From Kangsaoukella pontilimi (GTDB lineage Bacteria; Pseudomonadota; Alphaproteobacteria; Rhodobacterales; Rhodobacteraceae): a DNA stretch of 64,000 nt. The stretch covers positions 1,116,001 through 1,180,000 of the forward strand of contig NZ_WUPT01000001.1 of assembly GCF_009830125.1 (NCBI RefSeq), written 5' to 3'. Position numbers and translations under genes: made by a program. Shown here in pieces: positions 17,578-25,675 of the stretch (position 1 is the stretch's first letter; every line of letters begins with the position of its first letter). A model generated the notes under the pieces. It was not told the DNA's origin, did not search any database, and saw only the letters and a list, made by a program, of their open reading frames with translations.

Positions 17578-18353
17578 GACACGCAGTCATCACAGGTGCC
17601 GCCTCGGGCATCGGCGCGGCGGCGGCGCGCGCCTTGCACGAGAGAGGCTACCGGATCACCGCCATCGACCTGAACGATCCCGGCAGCGCGGCAGACCGAT
17701 GGATCGAGCAGGACCTTGGCGACCCGGACACGCCCCTGCCCGTCATCGACGGCCCGGTGGATGCGCTGATCAACGCCGCCGGCCTGCCACCCCGCGCGGG
17801 GCTTGAGCCCAAAATCCTTTCGGTCAATGTGCTGGCGCTGCGCCGTGTGACGCGGGCGGTGCTGCCCCTGATGAGCGAGGGCGGCTCCATCGTAAACGTT
17901 GCCTCCAAAGCCGGTGCCAAATGGCGCGAGAACATCGCACAGGTCCGGCACCTTCTGGCCATGCCAGACGACGCCGACCTGACAGCATTTGTCGCGGACG
18001 AAAGGATCGACCCGGTTCGCGCCTACGACCTGTCGAAAGAGGCCGTGATCGTCTGGACAAAGGCAGCGACGGGCGACCTGATCGACCGGGGCATCCGCAT
18101 GAACGCGGTCAGCCCGGCGGCGGTCGCCACGCCCATCCTCGACGACTTCACACGCGCCTTCGGAGAACGCGCGACACGCGGGATCGAGATGACGCGCCGT
18201 TCCGGCTCACCGGAAGAGGTGGCCGAGGTGATCGCCTTCCTGACCAGCCCCGCATCGGAATGGGTGCGCGGCTGCAACATCGAGACCGACGGCGGTCTGA
18301 CGGCGATGCTGGAGACGCGGGATATCATCGGGCCGGATGTCGGCACGCCCTGA
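17574..18353 (+). CDS. Short-chain dehydrogenase/reductase, coniferyl-alcohol/hydroxysteroid dehydrogenase-like
   Basis: 259 residues. The NAD-binding motif TGAASGIG is at 7-14, the catalytic Ser is in NVASKAG (Ser111) and the pair is Tyr151/Lys155 in YDLSK. An extra loop between the Ser and the Tyr (about 115-148) and the sequence after the Lys recall the 3-alpha-hydroxysteroid/coniferyl-alcohol dehydrogenase group; that subgroup call is from memory. It is the last gene of the operon that begins at 10845 and may interconvert an alcohol with the aldehyde used by the adjacent dehydrogenase. ATG 17574 overlaps the hydroxylase stop; the longer frame from 17511 is an open extension. Confidence 0.86.
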   Translation: MRHAVITGAASGIGAAAARALHERGYRITAIDLNDPGSAADRWIEQDLGDPDTPLPVIDGPVDALINAAGLPPRAGLEPKILSVNVLALRRVTRAVLPLMSEGGSIVNVASKAGAKWRENIAQVRHLLAMPDDADLTAFVADERIDPVRAYDLSKEAVIVWTKAATGDLIDRGIRMNAVSPAAVATPILDDFTRAFGERATRGIEMTRRSGSPEEVAEVIAFLTSPASEWVRGCNIETDGGLTAMLETRDIIGPDVGTP

Positions 18354-18369
18354 ATCCTGCGTGGGCAAA

Positions 18370-18389
18370 GCGAGGGGCCAGCCCCTCGC
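18370..18389. terminator. Hairpin between convergent SDR and pcaG genes
   Basis: GCGAGGGGC (18370-18378) and GCCCCTCGC (18381-18389) form a perfect 9-bp stem with loop CA. It sits between the convergent SDR gene (ends 18353) and pcaG (ends 18474). A T-rich stretch follows a few bases later on the plus strand. Confidence 0.6.
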
Positions 18390-18420
18390 GCTCCCCGGAG
18401 TATTTTCGCCAAGAAGAAGA
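18390..18420 (+). repeat. Possible member of a dispersed Rhodobacteraceae intergenic repeat
   Basis: The stretch CTCCCCGGAGTATTTT followed by a purine-rich run with AAGAAGAAGA directly follows the hairpin at 18370. I recall very similar GC-hairpin plus GGAGTATTTT plus AAGAAGAAG units downstream of many genes in this family. Only one copy is seen in this window, so the repeat nature rests on memory. Confidence 0.35.
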
Positions 18421-18473
18421 GAATTTTATTCGAATTCTACGGGCCCGGCTTCCGGGTGCGCTCCGGTGCCTCT

Positions 18474-19091
18474 TCAGAAGTCGAAAAAGATCGTCTCGTC
18501 AGGCCCCTGCAGGTGGATGTCGAAGCGGTAGGCGCCCTCGCCCGTCTTTCTTGCCAGAAGCGTCGGCACACGGCTCTGGTGTTCGATCCGCGTCAGGATG
18601 GGGTCCTCGGCATTGGCCTCCGCCTCGTCCTCGAAATACATCCGCGTCTGCAGACCGATATTGATACCCCGTGCGACGATCCAGAGCGTCGCGTGCGGCG
18701 CCATCAGCCGGCCGTCGCGGAACGGCACTCGGCCCGGCTTAACGGTCTCGAACACGAACTCGCCCGTTTCGGGATCGCCGGGCGACCGGCCCCAGCCGGT
18801 GAAATTCGGGTCCGCCTTGCCGCGTGTCTCGTTGGCCGAAGCATAAAGACCCGCCGCATCCGCCTGCCAGATCTCGATCATCGCGTCGCGAAGGGGCGTT
18901 CCCATGCCGTCATGGACGATGCCGGTCACCGTGATTTCCTCGCCTTTCACAGGACCGGTCTTCATCGACCGACCCAGATCAGACCCGCCATAGATCTCGA
19001 TGCCCGAGAAATTCGGCATACAACCGATATGGACATAAGGACCGGCGGTCTGGCTGGGGCTTTCTTTCAGGTATTCAAGCTTCTGCACCAT
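18474..19091 (-). CDS. pcaG: Protocatechuate 3,4-dioxygenase alpha subunit
   Basis: 205 residues, non-catalytic subunit of the ring-cleaving dioxygenase that turns protocatechuate into 3-carboxy-cis,cis-muconate. It has the intradiol dioxygenase beta-sandwich pattern (TGPYVHIG-like N-terminus, DAMIEIWQADAAGLY) but lacks the iron ligands: the position of the His-x-His pair reads HATLW, as expected for PcaG. The frame is open far upstream, but ATG 19091 gives the normal PcaG N-terminus MVQKLEYLKESPSQTAGPY. It follows pcaH by 2 nt in the order pobA-pcaD-pcaC-pcaH-pcaG. Confidence 0.96.
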   Translation of the reverse strand: MVQKLEYLKESPSQTAGPYVHIGCMPNFSGIEIYGGSDLGRSMKTGPVKGEEITVTGIVHDGMGTPLRDAMIEIWQADAAGLYASANETRGKADPNFTGWGRSPGDPETGEFVFETVKPGRVPFRDGRLMAPHATLWIVARGINIGLQTRMYFEDEAEANAEDPILTRIEHQSRVPTLLARKTGEGAYRFDIHLQGPDETIFFDF

Positions 19092-19093
19092 GA

Positions 19094-19831
19094 TCACAGC
19101 CCCTCCCGGCGGTTTTCGAAATAGGTCTGGCGGCGGCCGCGCAGCACGATGTCGAACTTGTAGGCGCGCGCGTCCATCGGCAGCGTCCGGTTCATGTCGA
19201 GCGGCGCGGTCAGGTCGTCGATCGCCTGCTGCGACTTGAGGACGCCCACGATCGGGCAAAGCGGGATCAGCGGATCCCCTTCGAAATACATCTGGGTGAT
19301 GAGCCGTTGCGCGAAACCGTGCCCGAAGACCGAGAAATGGATATGCGCGGGGCGCCATTCGTTGGGACCGTTGGGCCAGGGATAGGGTCCGGGCTGAATC
19401 GTGCGGAACTCATAAGAGCCGTCTTCGCCCGTGATCAGCCGTCCGCAGCCGCCGAAATTCGGGTCGAGCGGTGCGATATATCCCTCTTTCTTGTGGCGAT
19501 AGCGCCCGCCCGCATTGGCCTGCCAGAACTCCAGAAGCGCGCCCGGCACGCCGCGGCCCGTCTCGTCAAGAAGACGGCCGTAGACGATGATCCGGGGACC
19601 GATCGCGCTTTCGCCGGGCTTGGCATAATTGTGGATCAGGTCGTTATCGAGCTTGCCGATCAGCCCGTGCCCGAAGACAGGCGAGGTCTCCTCGCTGAGC
19701 GTCGTCGGAAAAGAGAGAAGCGCGGCCTGCGGGCTGCGCTTGACGCTGGTCTTGTAACCGGGGGTATAGGCATCCGGCTGCCGGTCCCGATCGCGGGCGA
19801 TGTAGCCCCTATTCTGTCCGTTCTCGGTCAT
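19094..19831 (-). CDS. pcaH: Protocatechuate 3,4-dioxygenase beta subunit
   Basis: 245 residues, iron-bearing subunit of protocatechuate 3,4-dioxygenase. All four Fe(III) ligands are in place: Tyr111 (GGRYRHK), Tyr150 (PGPYPW), His163 and His165 (PAHIHFS). Their spacings of 39, 13 and 2 residues are identical to those of the structurally known Pseudomonas enzyme (Tyr408, Tyr447, His460, His462). It overlaps pcaC by 4 nt at its start and is followed by its partner pcaG. Expression is probably under PcaQ with the rest of the operon. Confidence 0.97.
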   Translation of the reverse strand: MTENGQNRGYIARDRDRQPDAYTPGYKTSVKRSPQAALLSFPTTLSEETSPVFGHGLIGKLDNDLIHNYAKPGESAIGPRIIVYGRLLDETGRGVPGALLEFWQANAGGRYRHKKEGYIAPLDPNFGGCGRLITGEDGSYEFRTIQPGPYPWPNGPNEWRPAHIHFSVFGHGFAQRLITQMYFEGDPLIPLCPIVGVLKSQQAIDDLTAPLDMNRTLPMDARAYKFDIVLRGRRQTYFENRREGL

Positions 19832-20208
19832 AGCTCCACTCCCAGTTCCTTGTAGGTGTCCTTGGCCAGTTTGATCGCATGGTTGGCCTTCGGCACGCCA
19901 GCATAGACTGCCACGTGCAGGAAGGCCTGCATCACCTCGTCAGGGCTGGCGCCCGTGTTGCGGCTGGCGCGGATATGCATCGGTATCTCTTCGAAGTTCC
20001 CGGTCGCCGCAAGAAGCGCCAGCGTCAGAAGCGACCGGTCCCGCCGTGAGATCGTGTCATCGGCCCAGAGCGTGCCCCACGCGCCTTCGGTGATCATCGT
20101 CTGAAAGGGACGATCGAAGGCGGTCTTGCCCGCCTCGGCGCGGTCCACATGGGCGTCGCCCAGAACCTGACGCCGGACGCTCATGCCGGTGTCGAAACGG
20201 TCAGCCAT
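19828..20208 (-). CDS. pcaC: 4-carboxymuconolactone decarboxylase
   Basis: 126 residues, small helical protein of the carboxymuconolactone decarboxylase family. It decarboxylates 4-carboxymuconolactone to 3-oxoadipate enol-lactone. The family core RDRSLLTLALLAATGNFEEIPMHIR-type segment lies at residues 55-80, with the helix DEVMQAFLHVAVYAGVPKA at about 90-108. The length is typical for a stand-alone PcaC, not a PcaDC fusion. It overlaps pcaD by 8 nt and pcaH by 4 nt. Confidence 0.96.
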   Translation of the reverse strand: MADRFDTGMSVRRQVLGDAHVDRAEAGKTAFDRPFQTMITEGAWGTLWADDTISRRDRSLLTLALLAATGNFEEIPMHIRASRNTGASPDEVMQAFLHVAVYAGVPKANHAIKLAKDTYKELGVEL

Positions 20209-20988
20209 TCTGGTGCTCCTTCAGAAAGGGATTCAATAGCGCGGCGTAAGCCTCTGGTTTCTCGACGCATGGCAGGTGACCCGTGCCGGGGATAACCTCC
20301 ATCCGCGCGCCGGGGATCAGGTCGGCGGTCGCGCGCATGACCTCGGGCGGCGTCGCACCGTCCTCGTCCCCCGTAAGCGCGAAAACCGGCAGGTCCAGCG
20401 CGCCGATCTCACCGCGGATATCCGCGTCCCTGAGCGCCGCCGAACAGCCCGTATAACCCGCCGCAGGCGTCCGCTCGACCATGGCGCGCCAGAGTGCGAC
20501 GTCGGGCGCGTGCCGCCCCGCCTTGCTGAACCAGCGGTCGAGAATGGCCTCTGTCAGGGACGCGACGCCCCCCGCCTCGACCGCGTCGATCCTCTGCTGC
20601 CACATCTCTGCCGTGCCGAACCGCGACGACGTGTTCGACAGGAAGAGCGCGCGCACAAGATCAGGCCGCCGCAGCGCCAGAGCCTGCCCGATGATACCCC
20701 CGATGGAGAGACCGACAAAGATGACCGGCCCACCCGCCACCTTTTCGACCACCGCTTCGGCATCGCTGACCAGCATGTCCAGCGTATAGGGCGCGGGCGT
20801 CGCCTCGGTCAGGCCATGGCCCCGGTTGTCGAAGCGGATAAAGCGGAAACCCGCCGGCAGATGCGGCATCAGCGCGTCCCAGAGCCTGAGATCGGTGCCG
20901 AGCGAGTTACAGAAGACCACCGGCACGCCATCGGATTGCCCGTCCTCCCGCCAGTGGATCGAAATACCGTTTGCTTCGAGGACGTTCA

Positions 20989-20989
<1 letters not shown>
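20201..20989 (-). CDS. pcaD: 3-oxoadipate enol-lactonase
   Basis: 262 residues, alpha/beta hydrolase that opens 3-oxoadipate enol-lactone to 3-oxoadipate. The nucleophile elbow GLSIGG places Ser95 as catalytic residue; the oxyanion segment FCNSLGTDLRLWD near residues 26-38 and the C-terminal GTGHLPCVEKPE (catalytic His) complete the triad region. Start and end overlap the neighbours pobA (1 nt) and pcaC (8 nt), so the operon is read as one tightly coupled message. Confidence 0.95.
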
Positions 20990-22206
<1,217 letters not shown>

Positions 22207-22217
22207 TTAAAAATGAG

Positions 22218-22233
22218 AAATCACGCTGGTTAC
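22218..22233. promoter_or_regulatory. Candidate PcaQ-binding site
   Basis: Read on the plus strand AAATCA-CGCT-GGTTAC resembles the PcaQ box reported from Sinorhizobium (ATAACC-N4-GGTTAA, from memory): five of six bases match in the right half, three of six in the left. It lies about 40 bp upstream of the possible pobA -10, a typical LysR recognition distance, and just ahead of the pcaQ start. Confidence 0.3.
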
Positions 22234-22241
22234 TTGCCAAT

Positions 22242-23207
22242 ATGGAAATCAGAAAACTTCGACAGATCAAGATGCGGCACCTGCTGGCCTTTGTGGAGAC
22301 GGTCCGCGCGGGCAGCCTGAAAGCGGCGGCGGGGCGGATCAACCTGACCCAGCCGGCGATCTCGAAGACGTTGAAAGACCTTGAAGACATACTTGGCGCG
22401 CCGCTTCTGCTCAGAGACCGTGGCGGCATCGCGCTGACCCGAGAAGGCTCTGTGTTCCGGCAATTCGCGGAACAGAGCCTTGCCTCCCTCGGTCACGGGC
22501 TGTCGAGTATCGAGGCCCTGAACCTTGGCATTTCGGCCCCCCTCCGCCTCGGAGCTCTGCCGAGCGTCGCCGCCGTCTTCCTGCCGGACGCGGTGCAGCG
22601 CTTTGCCGAACTGTCGCCATCGACGCCCGTCACAGTGGACGACGGCGGCATCGGGACGCTGATCGACCGTCTGCGCGCCGGGGAACTGGACATTGTCGTC
22701 GGACGTATGGGGCGGCCCGAGCGGATGACCGGACTCTCCTTCACGCAGCTTTATTCGGAACAGGTGGTTTTCGTGGTCGCGGCAGATCACCCCTGCGCCA
22801 GGGCCACCGATCTGGCCGAACTTGCGGGGCAAAAGCTGCTTTATCCGCCCGAGGACGCGGCGATCAGGCCTCTGGTGGACCGGTTCATGCTGTCCGAGGG
22901 GATCACCGGCTGGCCCGACCGGCTGGAAACTGTCTCGGGCGCATTCGGACGCGCGATGACGCTTGGGCCTGCGCGCGCAGTCTGGCTGATCAGTCAGGGT
23001 GTCGTCGCAGGCGATATCGCGGCGGGGCGCATGGTAGCGGTGCCGATCGACACGACGGCCATGGCGGGGCCCGTCGGAATCATGGCCCGCTCGGAAGAAG
23101 AACCGACACCGCCGGTCCGCCTGTTCCGGCAAGCGCTGTTCGAGACCCTGGACGCCGGCGGGATGCCGCCCGATCAGTCCTCGTCCGCTCCTATCGACGT
23201 GACCTGA
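22242..23207 (+). CDS. pcaQ: LysR family regulator of the pca genes
   Basis: 321 residues. The N-terminal LysR helix-turn-helix covers about residues 11-68 (MRHLLAFVETVRAGSLKAAA and NLTQPAISKTLKDLE), followed by the periplasmic-binding-like effector domain. The extended N-terminus MEIRKLRQIKMRHL and the divergent position to pobA-pca fit PcaQ, which in related bacteria activates pca transcription with 3-carboxymuconate or its lactone as inducer. ATG 22242 is used; the longer frame from 22149 would overlap pobA. No strong Shine-Dalgarno is seen. The last 34 nt overlap pcaB on the other strand. Confidence 0.92.
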   Translation: MEIRKLRQIKMRHLLAFVETVRAGSLKAAAGRINLTQPAISKTLKDLEDILGAPLLLRDRGGIALTREGSVFRQFAEQSLASLGHGLSSIEALNLGISAPLRLGALPSVAAVFLPDAVQRFAELSPSTPVTVDDGGIGTLIDRLRAGELDIVVGRMGRPERMTGLSFTQLYSEQVVFVVAADHPCARATDLAELAGQKLLYPPEDAAIRPLVDRFMLSEGITGWPDRLETVSGAFGRAMTLGPARAVWLISQGVVAGDIAAGRMVAVPIDTTAMAGPVGIMARSEEEPTPPVRLFRQALFETLDAGGMPPDQSSSAPIDVT

Positions 23208-24238
23208 TCCAGAAGCCCGTCCGCCGTGGCCAGCGCGACGCCCGTCGCCTCGAACATGGCGGGCAGCGTCATCCACTCGATCGCCCACGCGGCGCCCGAG
23301 CGCTCCTGCTCGTGGACAAGCGCCTGCGCCAGCGTCCCCTGCTGACCCGCAACGACCCGCGCCAGCGCAATCAGCACCTCGGCCCTTACCGGGTTCTGCT
23401 TGTGCGGCATGGCAGACGACCCGCCCGCGCCCGACAGTGTCACCTCGTCAACGCCCTGCTGGGCCATCAGCGCCATGTCCTGCCCGATCTTGCCGAGCGC
23501 GCCCACGACTTTGGTCAGCCAGTGTCCGACGTCCAGAATGCGGCTGCGATCACTGTGCCAGACATCGGAGACGCTCAGCCCCAGATGAGTGGCAAGCGCG
23601 GCGACGACCTCATCGGCCTTGTCGCCATGGGCATCCCGCGTCCCCACAGCGCCGCCTGCCTGAACGACGCCCACTCTTGCCACGAGCATGGGTAAAGCGG
23701 TCAGCGCCCCCGAGAGCGGAGCGCGCCAGGCTGCAAGACGATCCGACACCCGGATCGGAAGAGCCGCCTGCATCCGCGTGCGGCCCATAAGCGCCCGCTG
23801 GCCGTAGTCATCCGTCAGGCTGTCGATCTGCCCGATGATGTCGGCAAGCTGAACTTCGAACCGCGCAAGGCAGTTAAGAACAGTCAACATCATCGCCGTA
23901 TCCAGAACATCCTGACTGGTCGCGCCGCTATGGATGGCTTTCGCGGCGTCTTCCTCCAAACCCGCCCGCAACGCGCGCACAAGCGCAGGAACAGGAACGC
24001 CGTCACGCTCGCTGCCCGAAGCAAGGTCAGAGGTTTCGGGATCAAAGCGGTCGATGGCCGCGAGCGCCGACTGACCGGCCTCCTCGGACGCGATCCCGCG
24101 GTCGATCAGCGCCTGAGTCCAGGCGCGTTCGAACGCAACCATCCGGCGCGTGAAGGCGGGAGCGGAATAGGCCTCGGCCGTCCCGGCATCCTGCAGAAGA
24201 CTGCCCCAGAGGGGCGTTGACAGAAACGCGTTCACCAT
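23174..24238 (-). CDS. pcaB: 3-carboxy-cis,cis-muconate cycloisomerase
   Basis: 354 residues, member of the fumarase/aspartase superfamily that lactonises 3-carboxymuconate. The signature GSSAMPHKQNP is at residues 273-283, and HSGATSQD at 103-110 is the substrate-binding motif of this family. It is on the short side compared with Pseudomonas PcaB (about 400-450). It lies apart from pcaDCHG, convergent with pcaQ and overlapping it by 34 nt, and must have its own promoter. ATG GTG at 24238 has AGGGTCGGG upstream as a plausible ribosome site. Confidence 0.94.
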   Translation of the reverse strand: MVNAFLSTPLWGSLLQDAGTAEAYSAPAFTRRMVAFERAWTQALIDRGIASEEAGQSALAAIDRFDPETSDLASGSERDGVPVPALVRALRAGLEEDAAKAIHSGATSQDVLDTAMMLTVLNCLARFEVQLADIIGQIDSLTDDYGQRALMGRTRMQAALPIRVSDRLAAWRAPLSGALTALPMLVARVGVVQAGGAVGTRDAHGDKADEVVAALATHLGLSVSDVWHSDRSRILDVGHWLTKVVGALGKIGQDMALMAQQGVDEVTLSGAGGSSAMPHKQNPVRAEVLIALARVVAGQQGTLAQALVHEQERSGAAWAIEWMTLPAMFEATGVALATADGLLDQVTSIGADED

Positions 24239-24273
24239 GGCCCGACCCTAGCGATTACCGCCGCCGATGCCAG

Positions 24274-24302
24274 CCCGTTCCGCCACTCGAAAACGGAACG
24301 GG
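24274..24302. terminator. Hairpin between small ORF and pcaB
   Basis: CCCGTTCCG (24274-24282) pairs perfectly with CGGAACGGG (24294-24302), 9 bp with an 11-nt loop. It lies just after the stop of the minus-strand 55-codon ORF and ahead of pcaB, so it may end the small transcript. No T-run follows. Confidence 0.45.
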
Positions 24303-24313
24303 CAAGGCTGGTA

Positions 24314-24481
24314 TCAGGCCGATTTGACCAGGAGCCCGGTATCTTCGTCCAGAACGAAGGTGCTCTTGCGGTCATCCGGATCGTAGATGTCGAAGTCGGG
24401 TACCAGATCGCCGCTCTCGGCCAGTCCGAAATCGAAGTGCGCGATACCGTAGCCGAAATCAAACGCATGAAATGCGTTCAT
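24314..24481 (-). CDS. Small acidic hypothetical protein (55 aa)
   Basis: A minus-strand ORF from ATG 24481 to TGA 24314 encodes 55 residues beginning MNAFHAFDFGYGIAHFDFG. It contains two FDFG repeats, a dense Asp run (DFDIYDPDDRKS) and DEDTGLL near the end, giving a clearly acidic product. The codon choice looks like real coding sequence for this genome (third positions mostly G or C). The Shine-Dalgarno is poor: AGG sits only 1 nt before the ATG. A hairpin follows the stop. I do not recognise a family; the Asp-rich part could bind a divalent ion such as calcium. Confidence 0.5.
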   Translation of the reverse strand: MNAFHAFDFGYGIAHFDFGLAESGDLVPDFDIYDPDDRKSTFVLDEDTGLLVKSA

Positions 24482-24803
24482 CCTGAATTATGTTTTCTTC
24501 AACAAGAAAATCCTGAAGATCGATCAGCCACAGTCACAAGGTTCCCCAAAAACGCTGAGAGATCGCAGTCGGGTCAATCAGCGCCACGACCACTGCTCAA
24601 CACAATTCAAATATGCTTTGGAAAAGGGACGGTGATCCGACCGATTGGCTTAGCATTGGTGAGACCCCGAGACGTCTCAGAATAAAGACCGATATGAACT
24701 CGGGCTGAACGCCCGCAAGGTCACTCGGCCAACAGGTCAAGGGATCACCGATCCGACGCCGATTTAGGCCAGATCGCCTTTTCGTGCGAATTGGAAGCAG
24801 CCT
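24482..24803. other. 322-bp stretch without a clear protein gene
   Basis: The gap between the small ORF (start 24481) and the ATPase gene (stop 24804) is less GC-rich than its surroundings and has no credible reading frame. It holds the possible structured RNA at 24630-24750. Nothing else is recognised. Confidence 0.6.
24630..24750. ncRNA. Candidate structured RNA with a three-way junction
   Basis: By hand folding, nested helices close the region. CGGTGATCC (24630-24638) pairs with GGATCACCG (24742-24750), GACC (24639-24642) with GGTC (24735-24738), and TTGGC (24645-24649) with GCCAA (24728-24732). Inside sit a hairpin TGAGAC/GTCTCA (24660-24665 with 24674-24679) and an arm GACC/GGTC (24687-24690 with 24719-24722) capped by CGGGC/GCCCG (24701-24705 with 24711-24715). 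All pairs listed are Watson-Crick. The strand is undetermined. On the minus strand it would be a leader about 150 nt ahead of the small ORF. I do not recognise a known RNA family. Confidence 0.35.
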
Positions 24804-25340
24804 TCAGATCAGGCCACAGGCCGCAAGCAAGAAAGAGGCACGGTCCTCGACCGAAGCTTTGGGGACCGGGATAAGCTTATAGGCGAGGTGCCGCAAAGCC
24901 TCCTCGATGCGCCGATGTTCGCGGACTGCTGCGCCAAAGTCGTGGCGCCGCTCGGCATCCTGCGAGAACAGCTCTTCCCACGGAGGAACCACGAAGACAG
25001 TGTCGTTATAGGGTCTCTCATCGCCCATTGTCTCCGCAACACTGGGCCCGCCCGCATGAGCAAGGGCCACCGCCGCGTCAAGCAGCCCACGGTCGAAGAA
25101 CACCACACCATCGTGCCGCTTCGCGTCCTCAAGATCGGCTCTGGCCATCGCGACGGCCCGATGCGCGAAGGCTTCCAAATTCACCCAGGGCAAAGCGCGT
25201 CCGTCACCGGTCACTTCCTCGGCAACGATACGACGACCCGGCTCGGGCACGGTGGCGAAGCCGCGCTCTGAAAGATGATGCAGCAGAGTCGACTTTCCTC
25301 CGCCCGAGCAACCGGTCAATACGAAAAGGTTATCGGCCAT
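24804..25340 (-). CDS. AAA family ATPase, nucleoside-kinase-like (NadR/AAA_28 type)
   Basis: 178 residues, single P-loop domain. Walker A GCSGGGKST is at residues 10-18, followed by a Pro-Glu-Pro-Gly-Arg-Arg segment and a second acidic motif VVFFDRGLLD at about 79-88, a pattern of small predicted ATPases of the AAA_28 group. These enzymes probably phosphorylate a small molecule or act as stand-alone nucleotide switches; the substrate is unknown. The gene stands alone on the minus strand, divergent from the aldolase gene, with nothing in the context to suggest a pathway. Confidence 0.8.
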   Translation of the reverse strand: MADNLFVLTGCSGGGKSTLLHHLSERGFATVPEPGRRIVAEEVTGDGRALPWVNLEAFAHRAVAMARADLEDAKRHDGVVFFDRGLLDAAVALAHAGGPSVAETMGDERPYNDTVFVVPPWEELFSQDAERRHDFGAAVREHRRIEEALRHLAYKLIPVPKASVEDRASFLLAACGLI

Positions 25341-25675
25341 TTGAATTCACCTTCCAAAGATACCGGAGACGGCGTGTCCGCCCAAAAAATGGCTCGTCGA
25401 TTGTATCCTAACGCGAGAGACGCCAACGCCAAGTCCGGCGAACAGGACCCTCGCATCAAGACGACGCGTGACGCGAAATGGAAAGACTTGGCGTTGCGGT
25501 CAGGCACGTTCGCACCGGCCGTCGCCCAGACGGTTTTTCCCCAAGGAGCCGCGCCACTCAGCAGGACCGGCGGCGCGGTGAGCCCTGGAGAAAGGGCTTC
25601 TGGAATAACGTGATTGCGCGATTGCCGGCGCTGCGCCCAAATGGGACAAAAGCCGCGACCAATCCGGGGGACCTG
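25341..25675. other. 335-bp divergent intergenic region with a 12-bp inverted repeat
   Basis: The region lies between the divergent ATPase and aldolase genes and should contain both promoters. No protein gene is convincing. CAACGCCAAGTC (25424-25435) and GACTTGGCGTTG (25485-25496) are exact inverted repeats 49 nt apart. The aldolase ribosome site GGGGGACC lies at its right end. Confidence 0.55.

Noticed and set aside
24437-24685. 82-codon plus-strand frame in the sparse region
   Set aside because: Overlaps the better-supported 55-codon ORF and part of the possible RNA; no ribosome site and no coding-like codon pattern.
25275-25613. 112-codon plus-strand frame between the ATPase and the aldolase
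   Set aside because: Begins inside the ATPase gene, has no recognisable pattern or ribosome site, and covers the expected promoter region.
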